Shown here: in pieces, positions 1-10,619 of the stretch
Layout of the letters: every line of letters starts with the position of its first letter
Position numbering within the stretch: position 1 is the stretch's first letter
DNA from: Sipunculus nudus
Taxonomy: Eukaryota; Annelida; Sipuncula; Golfingiida; Sipunculidae
Length of the DNA stretch: 64,000 nucleotides
Assembly (NCBI GenBank): GCA_026874595.1
Contig: CM049319.1
Span: forward strand, 56,364,917 to 56,428,916
Reading direction: 5' to 3'
Made by a program: the position numbers and the translations under genes
The notes under the pieces: model-generated
The model's input: the letters and a program-made list of their open reading frames with translations, nothing else
Told to the model about the DNA's origin: nothing
Databases searched by the model: none

Positions 1-143
1 CCTGATAATTGCAAGTCTATACGAACTTATCTTACACAGGATCGACTAAATTCCGCAATAGGGTCTCTAATAGCAAAATATAATCCCTTGAACCATTTAT
101 AAAATAAAATATACTGAAAAGAAAACTAAGATCCCACCGCTCT
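1..143. repeat. Leader of the first array unit, cut by the window edge
   Basis: This stretch resembles 10471-10625, 34258-34425 and 48936-49090, which are the junctions between an H1 module and the next C+T-rich block. Shared landmarks are the opening CCTGATAATT, the GTCTATACGAACTT stretch and AAACTAAGATCCCACCGC. An H1 module therefore probably lies just left of the window; that is inference from homology. Confidence 0.6.
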
Positions 144-325
144 TTGTTCCTCCCAACCATCCATTCATTCATTTACTCTTTGCTCCTGTTTCTCCCTCCG
201 CCATTCTTTTACATTCTCTCTCTATATTCTCCCCTCCCTCTGTCACTCAATCTGTCTTACTTTATCCTCTCCCCTTCTTCTCTCATTCCGATTCTCTCTA
301 TCTCGTCCCCTTCCTCTCATTCATC

Positions 326-387
<62 letters not shown>

Positions 388-800
388 GTCACTTCCACTC
401 TTTCATTCTATCTCTGTTGTTCCCTTCCTCTCTTTTTCTTTTCTCTCTCTCTCTCTCTGTCTCTCTCTGTCTCTCTCTGTCTCTCTCTCTCTCTCTCTCT
501 CATTCTATCTCTGTTGTCCCCTTGCTCTCTTTTTCTTCTTTCTCGCTCTATTCTGTCCCCTTCCCCTCTCTCTCTCTCTCATTCTATATATCTCTCTATC
601 TCATCCCCTTCCTCTCACTCATTCTCTCTCTCTATCCCGTCACTTCCCTTCTTTCATTCTATCTCTGCTGTTCCATTCCTCTGTTTTTCTTCTCTCTATT
701 ATGTCCCCTTCCTCCCTCTCATTCTATATATCTCTATCTCTTTCCTCTCTCTCGATCTCCTCCACTCATTCTACCTCCCTCTATATCCATTTCATTCTAA
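144..800. repeat. C+T-rich satellite block 1
   Basis: Almost pure pyrimidine on the plus strand. Long (CT)n runs (about 330-380 and 440-500) alternate with a degenerate 35-45 bp motif built from CCCCTTCCTCTC, TTTCATTCTATCTC and CTCTATCCC. Open frames here read as Ser/Leu/Pro/Phe-rich protein in more than one frame, which is the signature of the repeat and not of a gene. Similar blocks begin each array unit. Confidence 0.9.
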
Positions 801-1556
801 TTTTATACTCAATCATATACAGAACACTGGGCTTTTCGACACGACCACCAGACAAGATCGCTATCTGTCGGACAGATTTAGCCTGATTGTTAAGGGGTTG
901 GTCTCTCTTTTAGTCGCTCTTGGCGCTACGTACAAAGTTCAGTCTGGTGGGTGGGATCTAAACGATTATAACACTATCCAACAATTCAGATCTGTAACAC
1001 ATCTATCGGTGTATAGCTATGCAATCACCTGTTAAAAGTTCCCCAACATTCAACCTCGAGTCTTATTCGACCTTCAATGGTGGAGTATTTACTATAAATT
1101 TCATGTTCGGTTTTAACAGAGTTCAATTTAATTTAAAGGTTTACAAAGAAAATCTAACCTAAACAATAATAAAAAAGTTAAGGATTGAAAAACATAAAGA
1201 CATACATTAACACAATGACACATGCATGCACCTTCTGATAATATTTTTTCTGTAGTTAGCAAATGTGACCTGTTCAAAAATAAAGATTAAAATTACAGAC
1301 TAGCTAGAGCACACATATGTTTGCATATCTTCTGCACCATATGGGTCTGAACCCCATAACCGATCTGAATTCAGGTCAAGCAAACGTATTCCAAATCTCA
1401 TTATATTATCATATAACACAAACTTTACCTATAAAAATATTAATATAGATTTTACATAAACTGAACTAAATATTTTTATTATTCCCCAAAACACATGGAG
1501 TTGTGCGCTTTGTTCCAGAACTATTGGCATATCTATGAGCACTGTCCATACGGCAG

Positions 1557-1755
1557 TGACGTCACACACAGGAAAATACCCTGTGACTCAATACTCCGGA
1601 TCTTATCAAAAGCTTAGTAGGCTATATCTGTCACTATCAGCCCCAAATTTTAGGGAAGAAAAAAAAAAAACATGTATTGCAAGATTTAAGTCATTTCTAA
1701 ATTTTGTCTGTGACGTCACACTTTGCATCAGCCTATCACATTGTCTGTGACGTCA
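1557..1755. promoter_or_regulatory. Cluster of three CRE-like palindromes
   Basis: The full 8-bp palindrome TGACGTCA occurs at 1557-1564, 1711-1718 and 1748-1755; the last two are each followed by TTTGCATC, which resembles an octamer half. Other spacers keep one site: 15377-15384, 27341-27348, 37936-37943, 52424-52431 and 54561-54568. The unit at 17.5 kb has a mutated site (TGATGTCA). TGACGTCA is the known binding site of CREB/ATF bZIP factors; that it works here is inference. Confidence 0.5.
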
Positions 1756-2218
1756 CTTTTTGCATCAGCCTATCACGTCAGGACCCAATCTGGATGAAAT
1801 GCTCAATGCACAAAACACGACTGCGAGCTACGTACTATATAGGTTTACTTAACCTGAAGATGGGTAGACCCATTTACCGATCCCCAATGTTTTAGAATCA
1901 ACTTTTGAAATGGTGAGATGGGTTCGAACCCATCTTAAGATGGGTCAAGCTCATTTATCGTTCCAATATTTCATGGGAATATTTTTCAACTTTTATCTGC
2001 TGGTATTTGTATACTGATATTAATAATAGGTATACATTTATATATTATCAATATATTAAATAATACTCTATATAATATACATGTACTTATATATAGTATG
2101 TAATTTATTATATCAATAGGAAAAACAGACATTTTAAAATGTTTGAATTTATTAAAACATTCAAGTTTTTACATTGATCGGATATCAGGTCAGAACCACT
2201 GATGGCTCGTGACATATA

Positions 2219-4160
2219 TGTTGGAGCCTGTCTGCGGATCTGGCCCATCTGCCGATCGGCTTGGTCCATATGAGGATCCGTTATTGGGCTGCCCATCTGC
2301 AGATGGGCAGCCCAATAACGGATTTGATACCATGCACTTTCTGGCCCGTCTGCAGATGGGCTTGGCCCAATAACCGATTTTAGTTTTTATTAGTTTTACG
2401 TTATTTTTTTATTATCTTGATGACATTTGTACTCAGACAAACATTTCTCAGAACTTAAATGGATTTGCCTGCTCCTGGGGTGTCCAACACATTTGTTTTT
2501 TACCTCTAAAGCCAAACTCAGATAAGAGGTCAGCAAGTATTTACGGGTAGTCCCTGTTGATAGTCTGTTTTACGTCGCCAAGAACAACCACGAGAGGGAG
2601 GTGGACCATGCAGGATATCGAAAGACCTTTGCCCATGTTAGTGCTTCATTTATCATATAAGGTGTATCCGATATTAAGTTGGTGAATTGGTCATACCTAA
2701 ATGCGTTTACCCTTAAGTGTCATTATAGTATTAGTGACAACCAAATTAACTAGAAAGCACTCACAGAGCACATGCCTGCGCCAGCGCCTGTGTACGTACC
2801 AATGAAAGTACACTCAGTTATATGGCATGAAATAGTATATGGCCTTTTAGACAAAAAAGGTACAATCCTATCAAAATAGTGTGCCATTTAAACCACCGTA
2901 TTATCATAATTTATTCAATTTATATAAAATAGATTTATTTTACATATGTTTATTTTTCCTAATCCAAACACGGTCTATAAATAAGTTTGGAATAGTTCCT
3001 AGTAAGCTGAGCTAATATTTTATTCGATAACAGTATCCCACACAGGCCGAAATTATTAATATGCAAGTATTAACTACGAATTTTGGTAGTTTTATCGTAA
3101 AAAATTATCTCTTCATTATTTATCTTCTGAGTATAAAGTATAATTATATTTATCCAAAATGGTTTATAAGGAGTCTTGTCACAATTTGAAATTTTTATTT
3201 ATATTTATATTTTATGTATTAAAACATATTTATATATTAAACATCGTGATGATTGCTTGTTTCAGAGATCTATTTATTTATCAGTTGTATCTAATAAATT
3301 GTTATATATTGAAAAATAAAAATAAACTTTACTATGTTACTGTGAAAGATATGCAAAACATAACCCTATCGTTTTGTTTAAATTTATTTTGTTGCGTTTT
3401 TGCCCTGGCCTTTGCAAAGACAATCCTCTCCGGCAATGACTCGTGCAGCCAAAACAACATTTAACTTGGAATCATCTCTGTGATAACCTGAAAAAAAGAG
3501 TAATGTCCGACTTCCCTGCTGCTCTAATCATCAGGACGCCAACAATTCTGTACGAATGCTGAGTAGAGAGTTTATCTATAAGACACTTCTCCAAAAGAAA
3601 CTGTATCAAGATGTGTTATTGTGGTAAAAGTGCACGATTGTGATTGACTCTGAGATCAAATGACTCATGAGAGAGTGTTTGATATACATATATTACACTA
3701 TTCTATTGTCAAAATGTATGTGGTAACCTTGATATATATGTGGATATTAAAAATGAATATGAGAAACTGATTTGTACCACATATAATTTCTCTTTAGTAA
3801 ATTGTATGTACCGTGGAAGTCGCATCTATGTGGTAATGTAAATGAGATTTTTTCGCAACAGCTGTAATTACTCTTTGGTAAAAAGTGAATCTCATTAAAC
3901 TCTATGTAATTATGATGATAAAATTATTGATGTAAGGCTGTGATTGTGCTTTATGTTTCAATTAACACATTAAGTTCTGAGAAATGTTTGTCTGAATACA
4001 AAAGTCATCAAGATAATAAAATATTAACGTATTACTAACAAAAACTAAAATCAGTTATTGGGCCAAGCCCATCTGTAGATGGGCAGCCAAATAATGGATC
4101 CTCATATGGACCAAGTCCATCTGCATGCAGATGGGCCAGATCCGCAAACGGGCTCCAACA
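2219..4160. mobile_element. Non-autonomous DNA transposon with long terminal inverted repeats
   Basis: The element starts TGTTGGAGCC and ends GGCTCCAACA. Terminal inverted repeats run about 2219-2461 on the left and 3970-4160 on the right; the right copy lacks an internal stretch of about 50 bp. The flanks carry TATA on both sides (2215-2218 and 4161-4164). The empty site is seen in other units as GACATATACACTACATGG, so the target duplication is TATA, or TA if the outer TA belongs to the repeat. The interior is A+T-rich. A 101-residue frame at 3159-3464 is low-complexity and hydrophobic and shows no transposase motif. The ends contain smaller palindromes around CCCATCTGCAGATGGG. The superfamily is not settled. 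Confidence 0.85.
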
Positions 4161-4440
4161 TATACACTACATGGAGGCCGTGCGTGTGCATTACTTGTCA
4201 GCATGAGGGTGCTAGACCCCAGCAGGGGGTCAGTCGGCCATATGCTGAGACAGTGCTGCAGGCCTTGACCAGATGATTACGTTACCTAGACCGGCTTGCA
4301 GACTGGCGGATACTTCAGACAAATGTGATGTATTACACAGTGTACAACGGCGAAATTATGTCCAGCCCTTTCTGAAAAAAAGTCTCCAACTTAAAACATA
4401 ACATAGGTTAATAAATTATTAATATAAATGTATAAATCTC

Positions 4441-5072
4441 GACCATTTCTTAACTTTCATTATATCTCTCTCTCTATCCTATCCCCTTCCTCTCTTTCAT
4501 CTATCTCTCGTTTACGTTCCTTCCTTTCTTAATTTGATCCTATTTATATAGATCTCTTTCCTGTTTCTTCCTCCTTTCATTCTATATCTCTTTTTCTGCC
4601 CGTTCCTCTCTTTCAGTTTATCTCTCTATCCTGCATCCCCTGCCTCTCTTTTCTTCTATTTCTCTCTGTATCCGGTTGCCAAGCTTCCTTTCTTTTATAT
4701 ATTATCTATCTCTCTACCTCGCCCCCTTCCTCTCATTCATTGTCTCTCTGCCTCTCTGTCTCTGTCTCTCTGTCTCTCTCTCTCTCGTCACTGTCTTTCA
4801 TTCTAGATCTCGCTCGTCCCCTTTCTCACTTTCATTCTCGCTCCCTCTTTTTTCGTCCCCTTCCTCTCTTTCATTCTCTCTCAGTTTTCCGTCCCCTCCT
4901 CTCTTACATTTTATCTCTCTCTCTCAATTACTTTCTCTCTATCCCCTTCCCTTCCTTTCTTACATTCTCTCTTTCCTTTTCATTTCCCCTCTTCCATGCC
5001 ATCTCTCTCGTCCCCTTTATTCATTCATTGTATCCCTCCTTGTGTCCTCACTTCCCCCTCTTTCAGCCTTTT

Positions 5073-5109
<37 letters not shown>

Positions 5110-5309
5110 ATCTCTCTCTCTCTCTACCCTCACTTTCCCTTTCTTTCAGTCTTTTTTTCTCTCTGTGTGCCCTTAATTCACCTCTCTTTCAGTCATTCTC
5201 TCCATCATGTCCCCTTCCTGGCTTTCATTCATTCATTCTCTCTCCCTGTATCCTCACTTCTCCCTCTTTCAGTCTCTCTCTCCCTGTATTCTCACTTCCC
5301 CCTCATTCC

Positions 5310-5349
<40 letters not shown>

Positions 5350-5538
5350 ATTCAGTCTGTCTCTGTATCCTAACTTCCCTCTCTCTCTCCCCCTCACTTC
5401 CCCCTTTTTCAGTCTTTATCTCTCTCTCTCTGTACCCTAACTTCCCCTCTCTTTCAGTCTTTCTCTCTATCATGTCCTCTTTCTGGTTTTCATTCATTCA
5501 TTATCTCTGCCTGTGTCCTCACGTCCCATTCTTTCAGT

Positions 5539-5606
<68 letters not shown>

Positions 5607-5743
5607 CCCTAAATTCCCCTCTCTTTCAGTCTTTCTCTCTATCCTGTCCCCTTCCTGGCTTTCATTCATTCATTCTCTCTCCCTGTATCCTCACTTCTCC
5701 CTCTTTCAGTCTCTCTCTCCCTGTATTCTCACTCCCCCCTCAT

Positions 5744-5780
<37 letters not shown>

Positions 5781-6010
5781 ATTCAGTCTCTCTCTGTATC
5801 CTAACTTCCCTCTCACTCTCTCTCTCCCCCCTTCCCCCCTTTTTCAGTCTTTATCTCTCTCTCTCTCTGTACCCTATAACTTCCCCTCTCTTTCAGTCTT
5901 TCTCTCTATCATGTCCTCCTCCTGGCTTTCATTCATTCAATTTCCCTCTTTCAGTCTTTCTCTCCCTGTATCCTAATTTCCCCTCTTTCAATCTTTCGCT
6001 CTCTCTCTCC

Positions 6011-6043
<33 letters not shown>

Positions 6044-6123
6044 GCTCTCTCTCTCTCTCATTTAAACCTCATTCAGTCTCTCTCTGTATCCTCTCTCCCC
6101 TCACTTCCTCCCTTTTTCAGTCT

Positions 6124-6174
<51 letters not shown>

Positions 6175-6330
6175 CTCTAACTTCCCCTCTCTTTCAGTCT
6201 TTCTTTCTATCCTGTCTATCTTGTTGTCTGCAAATCCTATTGCTACTTCATTCTTACTTGTCTTTCTGTCTCTCTCATTGCAGCTCTTTTATGTCTCTCT
6301 CTGTCTCTCTCCAATATATATACGTTCTTA
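4441..6330. repeat. C+T-rich satellite block 2, long form leading into H1 module 1
   Basis: About 1.9 kb of pyrimidine-rich repeat. The first third uses the short motif of other blocks. From about 5000 a longer higher-order motif appears, with landmarks TTTCAGTCTTTCTCTC, GTCCCCTTCCTGGC, TTTCATTCATTCATTCTC and CTGTATCCTCACTTC recurring every 150-250 bp between (CT)n runs. The same long form occurs at 40618-41130 and 42790-44640. No gene is seen. Confidence 0.88.
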
Positions 6331-6946
6331 ATTGCCTGTTTCATATGTAAAACTGGGAAAGGGTTATGATCGGCATGAATGAATCCTGCTATCTCTTCCT
6401 TCTTCCTTTCAATTTACCCCTTTTCTTTCTCTTCTTCTTCTCCTTTTGTCTCTCTCCATTGAGTTTATTTCTTGTTCTATTGATATTATATTTTTTTAGT
6501 TTTATATTACAGTAGAAAGAACAAAATGCTTTTGTAAATATTATCATATATTTTAATCTTAGTCCAATTAAAATAATATGCTATTACCGAGAAGTTAAAA
6601 TAGTGAACCTTTAAAATTTTATTTGTATAAAATGTTAGAAAATGAAAGAAATGATAAAGCATTTTGTATACCTGGTTTAAATCATTATATACAATATGAG
6701 ACCTTACATGAATTTTAAACAATATTTTAATTGATATTAGATTAAGGGGGTACTGCCAGGGATGAAGAAGAAAGGAAACAAACGAGTATAGAAAAAGTAT
6801 TAGCACCTGAGAAAAGTGTGTAAAATTTGAATAAAAAGTGTCTACAGATACAGAGGCCAGCGGCTGCAGTGGGCTGTGTCATGGGCGCTTCACCTGCTGG
6901 ATCCCCCGAGTCAGTGTTGATTGTTAAAACCTTATTTTCAGGTCAC

Positions 6947-6967
6947 GTGCAATGATAAACATTGCAC
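6947..6967. other. Conserved perfect hairpin
   Basis: An 8-bp stem GTGCAATG/CATTGCAC closes a 5-base loop ATAAA. It overlaps an E-box (CACGTG) on the left. An outer GTTAACC/GGTTAAC pair flanks it in modules 2-4. Exact copies lie at 20271-20291, 30083-30103 and 45270-45290. Its function is unknown. It is not the histone mRNA stem-loop, which is identified separately. Confidence 0.6.
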
Positions 6968-7078
6968 CCGGTTAACAGCCGACAGCGTACTTTCAAGCAC
7001 TATATCAATAATAGTTGATATTTGTTTATTAAATTTATGTTGTTGCACATGCTTAATATACCCCTCTCCCTTCCTTTT

Positions 7079-7304
7079 ATCTTCAAATATTCTGTTATAC
7101 ATCCTGGTATATTTATGCACCTTGAGAGTTTAATTAATTTTTATTTACAAATATACTGTTACATCCTTTGATATATATTTACATTTTGAGATAATCATTT
7201 AGCCTTTTTATTTACAAATATTCTGTTACATTCTTGTTTATTTTTGCAACTTGAGGTAATCCTTTCAGCCTTTACATTTACGAATTTACTGTTATCCTTG
7301 AAGA
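7079..7304. repeat. Degenerate minisatellite, period about 65 bp
   Basis: About 3.5 units share ACAAATATTCTGTTACAT, a TGATATATTT-like stretch, CACCTTGAG or CAACTTGAGG, and TAATCCTTTTAGCC. Homologous arrays are at about 20405-20445 plus 22470-22640, 30220-30720 and 45500-45740. The arrays of modules 2 and 3 have been used as insertion sites by transposons. Confidence 0.65.
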
Positions 7305-7965
7305 TTGCATTTTATTATAATATCATATAGTAAGATAACTAAAGTTAATGAAGTATCACAGAAAACTAACGTTATTGAAGTATCACAGAAATTATAACTC
7401 TGCGAATCATTATATATGTATCACAAATTAAGAATATTGGACCTGTTTGGTCTAAATACAACAAAAATATTGTTATTTGAATATTGAGAAACTGTTCCAA
7501 CTTATCAGAATGTAAAAGCAAATTTAAAACTCTCCTTTTTGCAGATTACTATGTATTCTAGTCTATATGAATACTTGTTTTTATATGGAACCTTGCCATT
7601 TTTTATCCCTTTCTTTAAGTTTCTTAATCAAAATCTGTCGATTTTTCTTCTGTACTTTTCAATGCTTATACTTAATTATCATTATATCATCTCTTTACAT
7701 GTATATCATCGTTTTAGAGCATGCACATCATGAATAAATTATTTTTGTTATTACTTCCTGTATTTTTTTTATATGTGCACCTTCATGTTATCATATACAC
7801 CTTCATATAATATGATTTATCAAAGTGCTTGCAACTTACCTGGTCGTTCAGCTACTTGACCAATCCCTGGAAAGCAAATATTTGTCAATTATAAATTAAC
7901 GGTTTAAATGAAATTCCCATTTCTGGGAGTTTGTGATCGAATGCTTAGATCTGGATGTAGTGGTT

Positions 7966-7981
7966 GGCCCTGAAAAGGGCC
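7966..7981 (-). terminator. Histone mRNA 3' stem-loop of H1 copy 1
   Basis: On the minus strand the sequence reads GGCCCTTTTCAGGGCC, a 6-bp stem with a TTTC loop, which matches the 16-nt stem-loop of metazoan replication-dependent histone mRNAs bound by SLBP. It lies 31 bases past the H1 stop codon, the usual distance. No AATAAA signal is close downstream on the minus strand. A canonical purine-rich downstream element is not obvious; CCCAGAAATGGG about 45 bases further on is the only candidate. Confidence 0.93.
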
Positions 7982-8012
7982 TTTGGACGAGATATTACAT
8001 CTCATCGACACT

Positions 8013-8558
8013 TTACTTCTTGGAGGCTTTCTTGGCTGCGGGTTTCTTGACTTTCTTAGCAGCTGGCTTCTTGGCTGCGGGTTTCTTGGCAGGTTTCTTG
8101 GGCTTGGCTGCCGTCTTGGGGGACTTGGCCTTCTTGGCTGCTGGTTTCTTAGTTTTCTTGGGGGATTTCTTGGCAGCTGGCTTCTTGGTTTTCTTTGCAG
8201 CAGGTTTCTTGGCAGCTGTCTTGGGGCGTCCTGGCTTCTTGGCAGCCTTGGGCTTCTCAGCCTTGGCAGCCTGGCTCAGACGGAAGGAGCCGGCAGCACC
8301 AGTTCCTTTGACCTGAACCAGCTTACCGTCTGCAACAGCCTTCTTCAGGTAGCGGCGGAGGAATGGAGCCAGCTTGGCGGCGTCGGCCTTGTAGTTGGCG
8401 CCGATGTACTTCTTGATGGCGGCCAAGGAGGAACCCTTGCGGTCCTTCAGCTCCTTGATGGCAGCAACAACCATGGTGGCCACTGGTGGGTGGGTTGGTG
8501 CCGTCTTGGGTTTGGCTGGCTTCTTGGCCTTGGCTGGAGCAGCAGCGGCGTCAGACAT
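8013..8558 (-). CDS. Histone H1 (linker histone), copy 1
   Basis: Linker histone that binds nucleosome entry/exit DNA and compacts chromatin in the nucleus. The protein has 181 residues. The N-tail (1-24) is Ala/Lys/Pro-rich and begins [13 protein letters not shown]. The winged-helix H1/H5 domain spans about 25-97, with [11 protein letters not shown] (42-52) and the typical end [11 protein letters not shown] (84-94). The tail (98-181) is built from AAKKP repeats and has CDK-type sites SPKK (132-135) and SPKT (146-149). The start at 8558 is chosen because the reading frame stays open upstream through the TATA box, so earlier ATGs lie outside the mRNA; the start context AGCAAGATGTC is good. No intron. 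T149 and S179 differ from the other intact copies. It is the only gene in its module, and the 3' stem-loop indicates S-phase expression. Confidence 0.97.
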   Translation of the reverse strand: MSDAAAAPAKAKKPAKPKTAPTHPPVATMVVAAIKELKDRKGSSLAAIKKYIGANYKADAAKLAPFLRRYLKKAVADGKLVQVKGTGAAGSFRLSQAAKAEKPKAAKKPGRPKTAAKKPAAKKTKKPAAKKSPKKTKKPAAKKAKSPKTAAKPKKPAKKPAAKKPAAKKVKKPAAKKASKK

Positions 8559-8740
8559 CTTGCTTGTTGTGTGTTGTACTATGACTATCAGAGACAGAAC
8601 TGAACTGCTCCAGCGGGGTCTCGCGCGGATATTTATAGCTTCAGCGGCCGCGAGTGAGAACCTGGACGAAACAAGCGGTCTGAAATTGACAAGCGCTCCG
8701 CTATGCGGCCCACTCTGACTCAAAATTGTGTCTGTTGTCA
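8559..8740 (-). promoter_or_regulatory. H1 copy 1 promoter and 5' leader
   Basis: On the minus strand TATAAATA lies at 8630-8637, about 72 bases before the ATG. Transcription would start near 8600-8610 in a TTCAGTTC context, giving a leader of about 45 bases. Upstream is a G+C-rich stretch with CGCGGCCGC, then GCGCTTGTCAATTTC. An AGACACA element at 8727-8733 is one base off the H1-box AAACACA that lies upstream of many animal H1 genes. The arrangement is shared with copies 3 and 4. Confidence 0.8.
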
Positions 8741-9650
8741 TGATTTAATTTACTATTTTATAAGCCGTCTTTCAATCGATCGTCACCAAACTTTACATAA
8801 GCATGCTTGATCATTGATCCTGTTATGCTATTAAATTTAGAATATGCGATCTTATAGCGTTTAGTCACAATGTTACAGCCAACTTGAAATTCAATGTGTA
8901 ATGAGTATTTCCTTTCAATTATTTTAATGAAAAATTACAATTCAAATTATCTTTATCACAATACTTTTGTTTCCTGCTGATAAACAATAATCCAACCTTT
9001 CATTTCATATATCACACATGAATCCATGCTCTATAGTGTTTGGTGAAATGTAATAACAGTTATAGCAAGAAACACACCACAAACGCGCACTGTTGTGCTC
9101 ACACATACATGACAACCTGATATAAAGATATAACGGAAAGATCTTTATGATCGATAATCGGTGAATTACCAGAACTTTATAATATCCTTAAAGCAAAGGT
9201 ATTTAGAGATTGGGTGTGAACTTGGGAGACTTCCTAATTGCAATTAGGGGGGACCAGACAATTTTATCAGTAAGTAAACAAGACGCAAGTCACTCTAACA
9301 ACAATGGCGGACAGGCTGAAGAAAGGCGGACGACTTGGCTTGGCTTGATACGCGGCAACTTTCATACAAGACTTTCACACAAGAGTCCCGTTATGAAAAA
9401 ACTGTTCATTAATTGGTTTTTGAAGAACATAAGACGCCTGGAATTCAAGGAACAACTTGCTGAATTAATATTTTGTATTTTTTTTCGATACATGATTTAA
9501 ATACGAAATAAATGTTTCATTTAAATCTTGGGCCATGAAAACGTAGGTCTAGACAAAATATTGTATTTCATATATGGGTAAGGTTATTTTCTCTTGCTTT
9601 TAAATGCTTTTGTTTCAGTTCTGATGTATCTCTGTTATAAATGTCAATGT

Positions 9651-9805
9651 GTTGTATCCAACATTGTATTTATATGTTTGTGTAAGCTGTTGTAGTCAAC
9701 ATTGTATTCTGTTTGTGTAAGCTGTTTTATTCACAATTGTATTCTGTTTGTGTAAGCTGTTATATTTAATATTGTATTTTGTTTGTGTAAGCTGTTGTAT
9801 TCTAT
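9651..9805. repeat. Minisatellite, period about 37 bp, four units
   Basis: Units carry CAACATTGTATTCTG followed by TTTGTGTAAGCTGTTGTATT. The same array lies at 48098-48250 in module 4. It is missing from module 3, where a deletion joins the equivalents of about 9605 and 10092. Confidence 0.75.
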
Positions 9806-10422
9806 AAAAAATAATAAATTAATAACAAGTTTTAAAAATTTATAATTTTTATATAATGTTTATACACGAGCATAATCAGAAAAGCATTTATATTTCCAAA
9901 GTGTTCTTAAGTAAATCCCAGTGCAGCAGTTATCTTTCCTTTTGGACTTGTTTTCCGCAGTTTTTTTTTTAACTATAAACTGCTATAAACTAAGGAGAGA
10001 GAAAGAGAAAGAGAGAGAGCTTCTATCGTCAATAGACCTGTTGAAAAACATATATATTTGATTAATAATGCGGTTTGTTTCACACAACAAAACAGTTGGT
10101 CAGTTACTTCGGGTTATATTCAAACATGTTCATGTCAGCTATATATATATAATATACATACATAGAAAATACAGGAAATTTTATACATCATTAAATATGA
10201 CGCCGACTCTTTATATCGACCCGAAAATAACAAATTAAAAACTTCTGTAGGATTAAAAGCACATAAGTGCATGATTAAGTCAGCTGAATACGAACATCGG
10301 ACAAGTGCGCTAACAGTCGGTCAATTTTATTTCACCGGTCCGCTTGGATGTTTGCCCGTTTTTACACACCGGTTAAATCTATAGTGTTCTACTTATATCA
10401 TACATGCAGTGTGTTTGTGTGT

Positions 10423-10438
10423 GGGGGGGGGGGGGGGG
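10423..10438 (+). repeat. Poly-G tract of 16 bases
   Basis: An uninterrupted G16 follows TGTTTGTGTGT. Equivalent tracts are at 34178-34192 (G15) and 48894-48903 (G10). Length variation between modules is typical of an unstable homopolymer. Confidence 0.85.
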
Positions 10439-10619
10439 AGGTGTGATGAAACCGTGGCTGAAGTATTATTGCCTGATAATTGTAGGTCTATACGAACTTT
10501 ATATTAATATACAGAGGGGGTCGACTTTATTCAATCAATATTCAGCAATCTGACCTCTAATAGCCATGCAAACATAAGCCCTTGAACCATCTATAATATA
10601 TACAGTAAAGAAAACTAAG

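Larger units (their letters stand above)
801..4440. repeat. Array spacer unit, T1 variant, interrupted by a transposon
   Basis: Conserved spacer that follows the C+T block. In order it holds a core of about 240 bp (811-1060) with GCTTTTCGACACGAC and CTGTCGGACAG; an A+T-rich tract; three CRE-like palindromes; the motif GATGGGTAGACCCATTTACC (near 1857); a distal module with CCAGCAGGGGG (4219-4229); and GACAGTGCTGCAGGCC with a GATTACGTAAC motif (about 4248-4280). Relative to units at 14.8 or 51.9 kb it carries an extra segment at about 1320-1690 that is also found in the unit at 37.1 kb. A 1.94-kb transposable element interrupts it at 2219-4160. Confidence 0.85.
6331..7833. repeat. Left (downstream) half of H1 module 1
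   Basis: This A+T-rich region lies 3' of the H1 gene as transcribed and recurs at 44640-46260; diverged forms are at 19430-23350 and 29260-31490. It holds a more G+C-rich island at about 6840-7000 that is well kept in all four modules, then degenerate tandem repeats. Short open frames in it are not conserved in frame between modules, so I see no coding gene. It begins with TTAATTGCCTGTTTCATATG, the boundary with the C+T block in every module. Confidence 0.75.
8741..10470. repeat. Right (upstream) half of H1 module 1
   Basis: A+T-rich region upstream of the H1 promoter, repeated at 32404-34260 and 47169-48935 and deleted in module 2. It includes a short frame beginning ATGGCGGAC after ACAACA (9303) that stops after 14 codons, a minisatellite at 9651-9805, a GA-rich patch near 9990-10018 and a poly-G run at 10423-10438. 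I see no convincing gene. Confidence 0.7.

Noticed and set aside
1917-1934. GGTTCGAACCC resembling a tRNA or SINE B box
   Set aside because: It is part of an 18-bp palindrome GATGGGTTCGAACCCATC with no A box, no acceptor stem and no cloverleaf around it.
3159-3464. 101-codon frame inside the 2219-4160 element
   Set aside because: Hydrophobic, A+T-driven low-complexity protein without DDE/D or zinc-finger residues; not a transposase.
7983-8603. Plus-strand frames over the H1 genes (Gly/Leu/Phe-rich)
   Set aside because: Antisense shadows of the AAKKP-coding tail; the minus strand carries a complete H1 with promoter and stem-loop.
8559-8741. 61-codon N-terminal extension of the H1 frame
   Set aside because: It lies upstream of and across the TATA box, so it is not in the mRNA, and H1 proteins start with the short MSD-type N-tail.
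9651-9805. Regular repeats that might suggest a CRISPR array
   Set aside because: The units are contiguous with no unique spacers, and the genome is plainly eukaryotic.
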